A stretch of 64,000 bases of DNA. It comes from Pseudomonas bohemica (GTDB taxonomy: Bacteria; Pseudomonadota; Gammaproteobacteria; Pseudomonadales; Pseudomonadaceae). A program made the translations under genes and the position numbers. The notes beneath the pieces were generated by a model, which did not search any database, had not been told where the DNA came from, and saw only the letters and a list, made by a program, of their open reading frames with translations. Positions 35,380 to 43,451 of the stretch are shown here, piece after piece. The stretch lies in NCBI RefSeq assembly GCF_002934685.1, contig NZ_NKHL01000091.1:1-64000 (forward strand), read 5' to 3'. The first letter of the stretch is position 1; the number at the start of each line of letters is the position of its first letter.

Positions 35380-36379
35380 ATTCCATGTCATCCCGGGGGC
35401 CGTGATCAACGACATCCTCGACAGCCAATCTCACAGCATGGTCGCGCGTGTCGAGCAGGTCTATCTGCAACATCACGACGGCAAAACCCTCAATCCGGAC
35501 AGCTACTTCCTACGTTTTCCACAGCAGCCGGCCAACCGCATCATCGCCCTTCCCGCGTCGCTGGAAGGCGAGGATGCCGTGGCCGGGATCAAGTGGATCT
35601 CCAGCTTTCCCGGCAATGTCGCGCAACGAAAACCTCGGGCGTCGGCAGTGGTGATCCTCAACGACCGCGAAACGGGATACCCCTATGCGTGTCTGGAAGG
35701 TGCGCAGATCAGCGCTGTCAGAACGGCCGCGTCCGCAGTGTCAGGCGCTTATTGGCTCAACGGTCAGTCACATAAGGCAGGCTCTGTGGGATTCATCGGC
35801 GCAGGTGTCATCGCTCGCAACATCGCCCGCATGCTCGCGGTAGAGGGCTGGGATATCGGCCACGCCGTCGTGCATGACTTCGACCACACCTCGGCGAGCG
35901 CGTTGAGGGGATATGTCGAGCAGATCGATTTATGCACAGCCCGCACCGGTTCGCTGGAGGAGGCGCTGGCGGCCGATCTGGTGATCTTTGCCACGACCGC
36001 CGGTGAGCCTTACGTGAAGCCGCCCATGATGTTCCGTGCCGGTCAGGTGGTGCTCAACATCTCGCTGCGCGACATCGCTCCGCAATTGTTGCTGCAGGCC
36101 AACAACCTCTGCGACGACGTCGAGCACTGCATGAAGGCCAACACCTCGCCGCATCTGGCCGAGCAATTCAGCGGCAACCGTGAGTTCATGAATGGCACTC
36201 TCGCCGGGCTGATTCGCGGGGAAGTACGACTTGATCCGACCAAGCCTTCGATTTTCTCGCCCTTCGGGCTGGGCGTGCTGGATCTGGCATTGAGCAAGTT
36301 TATCGTCGACACCGCGTTGGCTGAATCTCGCGCGGTGGCCATCGATTCTTTCTTCGGAGAAACCCTGAGATGGAACTGA
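35372..36379 (+). CDS. sbnB: SbnB-like ornithine-cyclodeaminase-family dehydrogenase
   Basis: This 335-residue NAD-binding enzyme of the ornithine cyclodeaminase/mu-crystallin family has SSFPGNVAQRKPRASAVVIL, EGAQISAVRTAASAVSG and the nucleotide motif VGFIGAGVIARNIARMLA. SbnB oxidatively splits the SbnA product to L-2,3-diaminopropionate and 2-oxoglutarate. ATG 35372 lies inside the end of the sbnA-like gene (8-base overlap). The ORF could start at 35342, but that would only extend into the upstream gene. Confidence 0.85.
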   Translation: MSEFHVIPGAVINDILDSQSHSMVARVEQVYLQHHDGKTLNPDSYFLRFPQQPANRIIALPASLEGEDAVAGIKWISSFPGNVAQRKPRASAVVILNDRETGYPYACLEGAQISAVRTAASAVSGAYWLNGQSHKAGSVGFIGAGVIARNIARMLAVEGWDIGHAVVHDFDHTSASALRGYVEQIDLCTARTGSLEEALAADLVIFATTAGEPYVKPPMMFRAGQVVLNISLRDIAPQLLLQANNLCDDVEHCMKANTSPHLAEQFSGNREFMNGTLAGLIRGEVRLDPTKPSIFSPFGLGVLDLALSKFIVDTALAESRAVAIDSFFGETLRWN

Positions 36380-38187
36380 GCACTGCGCTGCGCCTCGACA
36401 AATCCTCACTGGAAACGTCGTGTGTGGAAAGAGCCGCGCAACAACCCGCCATCAGGATCGGCATCGTGGGCTGTGGCTCGCGCGGCCTGACGGTGCTGGA
36501 GCGGCTGTGTGCGCTGGCTGCCCAAAGCGAGCGGCGGGTCGAGATCAGCGTATTCGATCCCCGTCGGCCGGGGCCTGGTTTGCACTCGGTCGAGCAGCCG
36601 TCTTACCTGATGCTCAACACCGTGGCCTCGCAGATCTCCATGTTCCCTGATCAAGTCGCGCTCGGCGGTTACACCGGGCGCCAAGGACCAGACTTTTACC
36701 AATGGTGCCTGCGCTTCAAATCCGCTGAGCGGCTGGTGCGCCCCAACGAATTTCTGCCCAGGTCGTGGCTTGGCGAATACCTGGCCTGGACATATGAGGA
36801 GATTATTCGCGCGTTGCCTGAGCAGGTGAGAGTCACGCATCACGCCAACACTGTGGATAACGTTGAGCATACGGATTTGGGTGGATTCGTGTTGTCTGCA
36901 GCGGACGATCAGCATCATGTCGATTGGCTTTTGATCACTGTTGGCCATGCCGATATGCCCCCGACTGTGGACAAACGTGCTGGAGCGACCAACAGCATGA
37001 ACGCTTATCCACAACCCCACGCGTTGGACGGGATTTCATCCACAGATCATGTCGGCGTAGAAGGACTGGGGCTGACGGCAATGGATGTGGTTGCGGGCCT
37101 GACAGTGGGTCGAGGGGGGCATTTCGTCGAGGGGCCTGAAGGGTTGCGCTATCAGCCTTCCGGCCAGGAACCGCAGGTGTATATGTATTCGCGAAGCGGA
37201 TTGCCCTACCGCACCCGGCCCGACATCGTGCCGCACCGCACAGGCAGTTCGCCGCTGATTTTCACGTTGACGGCGGTTGCCGATCTTCGTGTTCAAAACC
37301 CGGACGGCCTGGATTTCGAAACTCAGGTGCTGCCGTTGCTCAAGGCTGAGATGGTCGCGGAATACTTCGGGATGATTGCGAAACTGCAGGGCGAGTCATC
37401 GCTGCGGGTTAAATCGGAGATCGCGATGGCGTTTCTGTTAGGCGAAATAGAGCCGAAATCACGGACGCTCGCTGAACGGTTTTCCGTGCCGTTGCTGGAC
37501 GAGAGCGTGTTCACCCCTCAGCAGTTCCGAGCCCCTGTGGATAATTATCCGATGTGGGTACGGAGCTTTATTCAGGGCGATCTGAACGAGAGCACTGTGG
37601 GTCTTGATGACAGTCCGATCAAAGCAGCGGTCGAGGTATGGAGAAGCTGTCGTGAACAACTCAGGCGCGTTGTGGATAACCGCGGCCTGACGCCGAAATC
37701 GCACGAAGTCTTCTTCAACGTCTATGCGCCGCTGGTCAATCGCATGGTCGCCGGTCCGCAGAAAGAGCGTCATCAGGAGCTACTGGCATTGGCGGATGCA
37801 GGGGTTCTGCATTGGGTTCATGGCTCAAAGGTTATGCTCGACGCTGAACGAGGAGAGGTCTCGATCACCACGGAGGAAGGCAGGGAGATACCGCTCACTG
37901 CCGTGGTATATGCACATGTCAGCGACAGTCGCACAGCCTCGGCCCAACCAAAAATCATCCAGCAATTGCGCGAAAGCGGAGTTATCCACAATCTGGGCGA
38001 GCGAGGAGAGGGTGTGCATGTGGACAGCCATGGCAGGGCCCAACCGAATCTGTGGATAACCGGTCCTATTGTGGAAGGCGCCACCTACTACAACCATTAC
38101 GTTCCGTCGTCGGGCAGCTATTCGCGTGCATTCGTCGACGCCGACCGAATTGCGCGAGAGATGTTGGGGATGACTGTGACTGTCTGA
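36370..38187 (+). CDS. Large FAD/NAD(P)-binding protein, possible N-oxygenase
   Basis: This 605-residue protein starts with a Rossmann motif IRIGIVGCGSRGLTVLERLC and continues VFDPRRPGPGLHSVEQPSYL and LMLNTVASQISMFPD, the pattern of the NAD_binding_9 class. Later parts include SRSGLPYRTRP and NLWITGPIVEGATYYNHYVP. From memory, this broad class includes flavin enzymes that oxidise amino groups to nitro/nitroso (CreE/FzmM type), which would suit an N-N pathway, but I cannot verify that. It overlaps sbnB by ten bases and is the last gene of the operon. The gene contains six exact TTATCCACA sites. Confidence 0.7.
   Translation: MELSTALRLDKSSLETSCVERAAQQPAIRIGIVGCGSRGLTVLERLCALAAQSERRVEISVFDPRRPGPGLHSVEQPSYLMLNTVASQISMFPDQVALGGYTGRQGPDFYQWCLRFKSAERLVRPNEFLPRSWLGEYLAWTYEEIIRALPEQVRVTHHANTVDNVEHTDLGGFVLSAADDQHHVDWLLITVGHADMPPTVDKRAGATNSMNAYPQPHALDGISSTDHVGVEGLGLTAMDVVAGLTVGRGGHFVEGPEGLRYQPSGQEPQVYMYSRSGLPYRTRPDIVPHRTGSSPLIFTLTAVADLRVQNPDGLDFETQVLPLLKAEMVAEYFGMIAKLQGESSLRVKSEIAMAFLLGEIEPKSRTLAERFSVPLLDESVFTPQQFRAPVDNYPMWVRSFIQGDLNESTVGLDDSPIKAAVEVWRSCREQLRRVVDNRGLTPKSHEVFFNVYAPLVNRMVAGPQKERHQELLALADAGVLHWVHGSKVMLDAERGEVSITTEEGREIPLTAVVYAHVSDSRTASAQPKIIQQLRESGVIHNLGERGEGVHVDSHGRAQPNLWITGPIVEGATYYNHYVPSSGSYSRAFVDADRIAREMLGMTVTV
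36852..38059. repeat. Cluster of six exact DnaA boxes (TTATCCACA)
   Basis: Perfect matches on either strand start at 36852(-), 37005(+), 37536(-), 37671(-), 37982(+) and 38051(-), plus one-mismatch sites at 36966 and 37036. They lie inside the last gene of the operon. Further exact sites in the window are at 26463, 32471, 34520, 45022, 45279, 58377 and 58547, and TTATGCACA at 32239 and 35930. A 9-mer is expected about once per 130 kb on both strands of random sequence, so the density is remarkable. Confidence 0.6.
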
Positions 38188-38218
38188 TTCTTTATGCGGC
38201 GTCTCGGAAAAAACCATG

Positions 38219-38252
38219 AAAAAAGCCCGCGCTGACGGAATCAGGCGGGCTC
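38219..38252. terminator. Convergent intrinsic terminator
   Basis: GCCCGC (38225-38230) pairs with GCGGGC (38245-38250), with CTGA/TCAG extending the stem. On the minus strand the hairpin is followed by six T, so it terminates the leftward 39552-38269 gene; on the plus strand it may also close the hydrazine-type operon. Confidence 0.75.
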
Positions 38253-38268
38253 TTCGAGGGGCAAATGC

Positions 38269-39552
38269 TCAAGCCCCAGGGCTCAAGCGAATGATTTTGG
38301 GAAATTCACTCAGGCTGATCGGAGCAGTACAGCGGTCGCCAGAGCAGTCCCAGCGCTGCTCGCTGTTCACCATTCCCTTGTCGGGTGCCTGGGTGTCCAG
38401 CACGCGCAAGGGTGCGTTGTTCATTGCCTGACTGCTGAGCTGATCTTCCCTTGGGCGTCCCGCTGCCCAGGCCACCATGATTCGTTCGTGACCATCACTG
38501 AATGCCAGCTTGTAGATGCCGTCGGCCTGAAGGCTGGCGCCAGGGTCGTAGTCGAAATCCCGCAGGTACGGACTGATCGCCTTGAGTACCGAGTAGGCAG
38601 GTTTCGGCGTGAGGTCCACATTGAGCAGCCCGAAGTTGTGTTCCTGATCATCGCGCTGGGTGCCGTCGTTGATAAGGTCGTACCACCACATGCCCTTGAT
38701 ATTGGGGACAGTCCGGGCGAGGAAGTAAGCGCGAGCCAGATACGCGGCCTGACGCGTGGTATCGATGCCGCAGGCGCCTTCATGACTCGGCCAGCTCATC
38801 TCGGTCAGGTACAACGGCACCGGCTTGCCGCCCCTGCTGAACCTGCTGTCCAGATCGCGCATCCAGTTGATCCAGCTTTCTGGGGTGTTGTGGTCGCGAC
38901 CCTCGCAATGCACATACGGATGCAGCGAGATGCCGTCGGCGTACTTGAGCACTCCAGCGGCCAGGATGCGGTCGACGAAACCGCCCTTGATACCTGCTGA
39001 GGTCACCGCACCGGCAAGCACCTTGGCCTGTGGATTGTTCCTGCGGATGATCGGGACGGCGTCTCTCACCACAGCCACGTAATCATTGCTCAGGCGCGCA
39101 TCGGTCGGGCCGTCGATGTCCCACTCGTTCCACACTTCGTAATACTTAACCGGGTTTCCCAGCTGGCGGGTGAGGTAGTCGACGTATTTCAGGTAGGGGA
39201 TTTTCACTTCCGGTTTGCGTGGCTTGGCGTTGCCGTTGAAGGACGTGCCGTAACCGAGAATGACCATCGGCGCCTGCTTCAGTGCACTGGCCGTGGTCAG
39301 CCAGGCACGCCATTGCGGGATGATCTGCAGCTGATTCGGCTCAGGCTCGGCGGTGGACCAAAACGCGTCGTCACGCACCGAGGTGACTCCGGCCGTGCTG
39401 GCCAGATCCAGACTTTTCTGCAATGGCTGATCAAGGTTGTTCATCGAGTGAGTAGCAACCCCCACGATGAAAGGCTCAGCTACCGCGACGTCGGCAACGA
39501 TGAGACAGGACAGCAACAGCAGGCCTTTGCGGCCAATACTCGAAAAGCTCAT
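38269..39552 (-). CDS. PslG-like glycoside hydrolase (GH39-type)
   Basis: The 427-residue secreted enzyme has a signal peptide (to about VAVAEP, residue 26) and a TIM-barrel hydrolase domain. The acid/base Glu is in YYEVWNEWDI and the probable nucleophile Glu in VPLYLTEMSWPS; VRDDAFWS and MWWYDLINDGT also fit PslG-like endoglycosidases. PslG trims the Psl exopolysaccharide. No other psl genes are here, but an O-antigen-ligase-like gene lies directly upstream, 16 bp away, so the pair may act on another exopolysaccharide. Confidence 0.82.
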   Translation of the reverse strand: MSFSSIGRKGLLLLSCLIVADVAVAEPFIVGVATHSMNNLDQPLQKSLDLASTAGVTSVRDDAFWSTAEPEPNQLQIIPQWRAWLTTASALKQAPMVILGYGTSFNGNAKPRKPEVKIPYLKYVDYLTRQLGNPVKYYEVWNEWDIDGPTDARLSNDYVAVVRDAVPIIRRNNPQAKVLAGAVTSAGIKGGFVDRILAAGVLKYADGISLHPYVHCEGRDHNTPESWINWMRDLDSRFSRGGKPVPLYLTEMSWPSHEGACGIDTTRQAAYLARAYFLARTVPNIKGMWWYDLINDGTQRDDQEHNFGLLNVDLTPKPAYSVLKAISPYLRDFDYDPGASLQADGIYKLAFSDGHERIMVAWAAGRPREDQLSSQAMNNAPLRVLDTQAPDKGMVNSEQRWDCSGDRCTAPISLSEFPKIIRLSPGA

Positions 39553-39568
39553 GCGTGACCGTCCTTTC

Positions 39569-40873
39569 TCAGCTCAACCCTGGCAGGCCGTTCCATGAGG
39601 TCGCTTCAACCGGCTTTGGGGCCGCAGCCCTCAGCTGCGACCTGGCCGCCAGCGCATGCCCGATTGCCATGCCAAGAAAAAGGTTGGCCAGCGTCACTTC
39701 GAGGGTGTCGGTGGTCCAGCTGACGATACAAATGCAGAACCCGGTCGCCAGCATCGCGCGGCCATAGCGGCTAGTGATGTCGGCCAGAATGAAAAACAGC
39801 GGGATGTGCAGCGCGTACAGAAACAGCCCGACCAGGCCGAACGTGGCCCACAGGTACACCACGGTGCTGTCGGAAATCATGAAGATATCGGCACCGGCCA
39901 CAGGGAACGCCGCCACTGAGCTTCCCACCAGTCCGAATCCGGCACCGGTGTAGGCGCGATCTTCGCTGACGAGTTCTCGGATCACGTTGGGCCAGGTGTT
40001 GATCAGGCGGTCGTAAATCGATGACAGCGAGCTTCCCGTCGAGATCTTGTTGGGGTCGAAGTCGTACATCATGCCAATGAACGGCAGCGCCACCCCCAGC
40101 AGCACGGCAGCAACGATGGCCCCGCGTGTGGTCCAGCGAAAGCGGGTGATCATCAGCAGGGCGACAGCGCCGGCAAACGCCAGAACGGGTGCCTTGCTGG
40201 TGGTCAGCACGACGCCCGCCAAGCCAACGCCACAGATCGCGATCGCCAGCATTCTCGAGCGCACCATGGTCATCAGGTACAGGCTGAAAATCGAAATGAT
40301 GATCGCCAGCGCACTGGAGATCCGGGCAAAACCGGCGGGCCGGTCGGCGTCTTCGGCAGCCCAGGTGGTGTTGGCGCTCAGCTCGGTGCCGCCGATGCTG
40401 TAGCTGTACCCCTTCCACGGAAGGTTGGTGTACTTGTCGAGCACGATACCGCCCAACGAGGCCATCAAGGCAAACGCGATCACCCACATGAACAGCTTTC
40501 TGTGGCGAGTGATCTGATCGCCGCACGCCAGGCCGAAAAGTAAAGGGCTGATGCCGTACAGCGCGAATGCGAAGTTACCGGCGCCGGCGCCATTGAGCAC
40601 GGCCCATGCAGATGACAGCAGCAGCACGAGGAAGCTGAGCCAAACGCCGGGACCGGCCTTGAAGCTGCGCAATTCCAGCGCGAAGAACAGCAGACAAGCG
40701 ACTTTCGGGGCGTACAGCAGCACCGAAATTCCGGCTTTGTCCAGATAGAAACGCAGGGCGCCTGAGAAGGTTTCGACCAGAATCAGGCTGATCGCGACCA
40801 GCACGATGGCCGTGGATTTGTCGAACGACATGATCGACGGCTTTTCAACGTAAGCGGGGGTAGGCGACATCAT
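39569..40873 (-). CDS. O-antigen ligase/polymerase-like membrane protein
   Basis: The 434-residue protein has about eleven hydrophobic segments and a large periplasmic loop (about 275-350) with RLINTWPNVIRELVSEDRAY followed by TGAGFGLVGSS, the layout of WaaL/Wzy-family (Wzy_C) enzymes that ligate or polymerise glycans. The start ATG 40873 (MMSPTPAYVEK) is my choice; an earlier in-frame start at 40921 is possible. It is probably co-transcribed with the PslG-like hydrolase. Confidence 0.72.
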   Translation of the reverse strand: MMSPTPAYVEKPSIMSFDKSTAIVLVAISLILVETFSGALRFYLDKAGISVLLYAPKVACLLFFALELRSFKAGPGVWLSFLVLLLSSAWAVLNGAGAGNFAFALYGISPLLFGLACGDQITRHRKLFMWVIAFALMASLGGIVLDKYTNLPWKGYSYSIGGTELSANTTWAAEDADRPAGFARISSALAIIISIFSLYLMTMVRSRMLAIAICGVGLAGVVLTTSKAPVLAFAGAVALLMITRFRWTTRGAIVAAVLLGVALPFIGMMYDFDPNKISTGSSLSSIYDRLINTWPNVIRELVSEDRAYTGAGFGLVGSSVAAFPVAGADIFMISDSTVVYLWATFGLVGLFLYALHIPLFFILADITSRYGRAMLATGFCICIVSWTTDTLEVTLANLFLGMAIGHALAARSQLRAAAPKPVEATSWNGLPGLS

Positions 40874-41371
40874 GGGAACGGCCCCTCGGGAGCGCTGGAA
40901 TTGAAAATGATCGGCAGACACAGCGGCAGATAAGCAAATGTCGTTTGCCAGCCCAAGCTACCGCTCATCGACATCAGCAAACGCCGTCGATGGAACTGGA
41001 GAATTGCTGGGCATTGGGTGGCCAATACACAGAGGATGGCCAAGCGGGGCCCCTCTCGGATCGGTATGACAGGGGATATATCAGCCCCAGATCGCGAGGC
41101 TGTCAATCAAATAGTCAAATTTTCGGACATATACGCCACAGCCTGAAAATCACAGACCGTAACTCGTTGATTTAATTGATCGGTATAAATTTGACGCTGG
41201 TAATCCGGGAGGCAGCTGCGGTGAAAAGTGCGCGGCCTATGACTCAGTTTCGTTACAGAACACTCGTTCCATCTGCAGATAGGGCCTTTGTAGCAGTCCC
41301 GTTCGCTGGCGGCGACTTTCTTGAAATCACTACGCAAACAAACCGGACTGTTACAGAGATCGCCCTCTAAT
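40874..41371. other. Gap upstream of the polysaccharide genes
   Basis: About 500 bases without a convincing gene. A leftward 34-codon reading starting MSMSGSLGWQTTFAYLPLCL ends against the ligase gene and is hydrophobic, but has no ribosome-binding site. The AT-rich part near 41100-41190 is the likely promoter for the leftward pair. Confidence 0.4.
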
Positions 41372-42991
41372 TCAGGTATACCGCCGCTTGTCGGGCGCCG
41401 GTGGGAAGTACTGGTTCAGCCAGGTTTCGCTCAGGGTGCGGTCGCCGGTCTTGATGAACATGCGCATCTCTACCGGATCCACCGAATCGCTGGTCGGATA
41501 CCAGTCGAAGGTTACCCGGAAGCCTTTGATGTCGGGCAGCACCAGTACGTTGAAATCCTGCACCTTGCCATTGGAAACGGTCACCACCGGCTCGATGCCT
41601 GATCCTTCCGGCAGACGGTCGATACCGCCCCCGGTGAAGTCCACGGCAAAGCGGCGCGCCCAGACTTCCGGGTAATGCTCGCCCGGCGCCCAGCCTTCGA
41701 TGAAGCCGCCCATACCCGAGCGTGTCGCGTGAACCCGTGCCAGAGGCGTACTCACCGGCGGCAACGGGCTCCAGTACAGCTTGTAACCGAAATTCATCGA
41801 CATACCGGCCTTGATCGGCACCTTCGGATTCCAGAACGCGACGATGTTATCCAGCGTCTCGCCGGTAGTTGGCAGTTCCAGCAGATCGATCGATCCTTCG
41901 CCCCAGGCCGTGGTCGGCTCGACCCACAGGCTCGGTCGGCGGTGATACCAGTCGACCGTGTCCTGATACGTCTTGAAGTCGTGATCGGTCTGCACCAGAC
42001 CGAAACCCTTGGGGTCTTTGTCGGCGAAGGCATTGAACTGGATCTTGGCCGGGTTGTTCAGCGGTCGACAGATCCACTCGCCATTGCCGCGCCACATCGC
42101 CAGGCGATCGGAATCGTGGATTTCCGGATGCAGGGTGTCGCACATGCGGCGTTCGTGGGTGCCGCAGCTGAACATGCTGGTCATGGTCGCGATGCCCATC
42201 TGCTCGATGTCGGCTCGGGCATTGATATTGGCGTCGATGTCCATTACCACTCGGTCGGCCTGGCAGTCGATGTCGAAGCGATAGGCGCCGGTGGCGCTCG
42301 GCGAATCCAGCAGCGCATAAACCACGAAGCGGGTGGCGTCCCTGGCCGGTTTCTCGAACCAGAACTTGGTGAAGTCGGGGAATTCTTCGGGGCGATGGGC
42401 GTAAGTGTCGATCGCCAGGCCGCGTGCAGAAAGGCCGTATTGCTTGTTGCTGTCGATCGCGCGGAAGTAGCTGGCGCCGAGAAACGAGAGAATGTCGTTG
42501 ATCGCGATCTCCGGAGCCTTGAACAGCTTGAAGCCGGCAAAACCCAGATCGCCCTTGAGTTGGCTCTGGTCGATGCGGCTGGCTTCATAGTTGAACAGCT
42601 CCGGGCGAAAATGCACTTCCCGCGCTTCTTGGGTGGCCGGGTCCACGCTGTACATCCGCACCGGGGTCTTGAAGCCTGCGCCGACGTGGAAGAAATGCAC
42701 ATCCAACTGGCCTTTGACGTCGTTCCACAAGGAATGACCGGCATCGTATTTGATCGCATTGAACTGCTGAGGCGTCATGTTCGCCAGGGTCGGTGGCAGC
42801 GTCTGCTTGGTGCTGACGTAGGCCTTGCCGGCCATCTGCTTGGCCATATCCTGCAAGGTCTTGAAGTCGAAGTGTTCGATGTCGCCATCTGCTGCTGCCG
42901 CCAGGGCGCGTGCTGCATAAAGACCCGAGGCTGGCAGCGCACTATAGGCTGCCAGCGCCATGGAAGCTTTCAGGAGATTCCTGCGATTCAT
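41372..42991 (-). CDS. opgD: Periplasmic glucan biosynthesis protein D
   Basis: This 539-residue protein is of the OpgG/OpgD family, acting in the periplasm on the backbone of osmoregulated periplasmic glucans. The Tat signal is [20 protein letters not shown], cleaved near ALAAAADG. Family landmarks: [55 protein letters not shown] segment [22 protein letters not shown] and [18 protein letters not shown] 42991 is chosen over the longer ORF start at 43108 because the Tat signal starts there and GAGG precedes it. Confidence 0.93.
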   Translation of the reverse strand: MNRRNLLKASMALAAYSALPASGLYAARALAAAADGDIEHFDFKTLQDMAKQMAGKAYVSTKQTLPPTLANMTPQQFNAIKYDAGHSLWNDVKGQLDVHFFHVGAGFKTPVRMYSVDPATQEAREVHFRPELFNYEASRIDQSQLKGDLGFAGFKLFKAPEIAINDILSFLGASYFRAIDSNKQYGLSARGLAIDTYAHRPEEFPDFTKFWFEKPARDATRFVVYALLDSPSATGAYRFDIDCQADRVVMDIDANINARADIEQMGIATMTSMFSCGTHERRMCDTLHPEIHDSDRLAMWRGNGEWICRPLNNPAKIQFNAFADKDPKGFGLVQTDHDFKTYQDTVDWYHRRPSLWVEPTTAWGEGSIDLLELPTTGETLDNIVAFWNPKVPIKAGMSMNFGYKLYWSPLPPVSTPLARVHATRSGMGGFIEGWAPGEHYPEVWARRFAVDFTGGGIDRLPEGSGIEPVVTVSNGKVQDFNVLVLPDIKGFRVTFDWYPTSDSVDPVEMRMFIKTGDRTLSETWLNQYFPPAPDKRRYT

Positions 42992-43451
42992 AAGGTGAAG
43001 CCTCTGAAGAAATGCTGTGCCTTCCTGCACGAAAATGTGCGCTTTCCCAATCCTTGCCGAACGCAAATTACCAACAAACAGATAACAATCTCGGCATCTT
43101 GTTCGCAAAAAAGGGAAAAAAACGTTTCAGGGCGCTGCTTTTTACCGTTTCCGTACAGCCGTTTCGAGTGTTGGCGTTTGTGTGATGACACCTGCTGGAT
43201 GAACGCCAGGCGTACGGCGAAGCCGATCAACAGACTGCCGCACGGCCATTGTTGTTGGGGCGTTTGCCGGCTCGCGCTTCAACGCGTCCCTGTCGGCGCG
43301 CACGCCTGCCGGGTTCCTCTCAAACCTGTGGCGGATGCCGGCGGTTACGACGGCAGCGCAAGCGGAGTATCGGGCAACTCATCTGCGACGGCCGCCCCGC
43401 ATTCGCCAGCAAGCCAGCTTCTACAATCACGGGACAGCCACACATTGGTAT
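42992..43451. repeat. Gap between opgD and lpd with a REP-like sequence
   Basis: No gene is supported; overlapping plus-strand ORFs are shadows of opgD or lpd. A REP-like element, ATTCGCCAGCAAGCC followed by AGCTTCTACA, lies at about 43404-43432. Confidence 0.5.
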
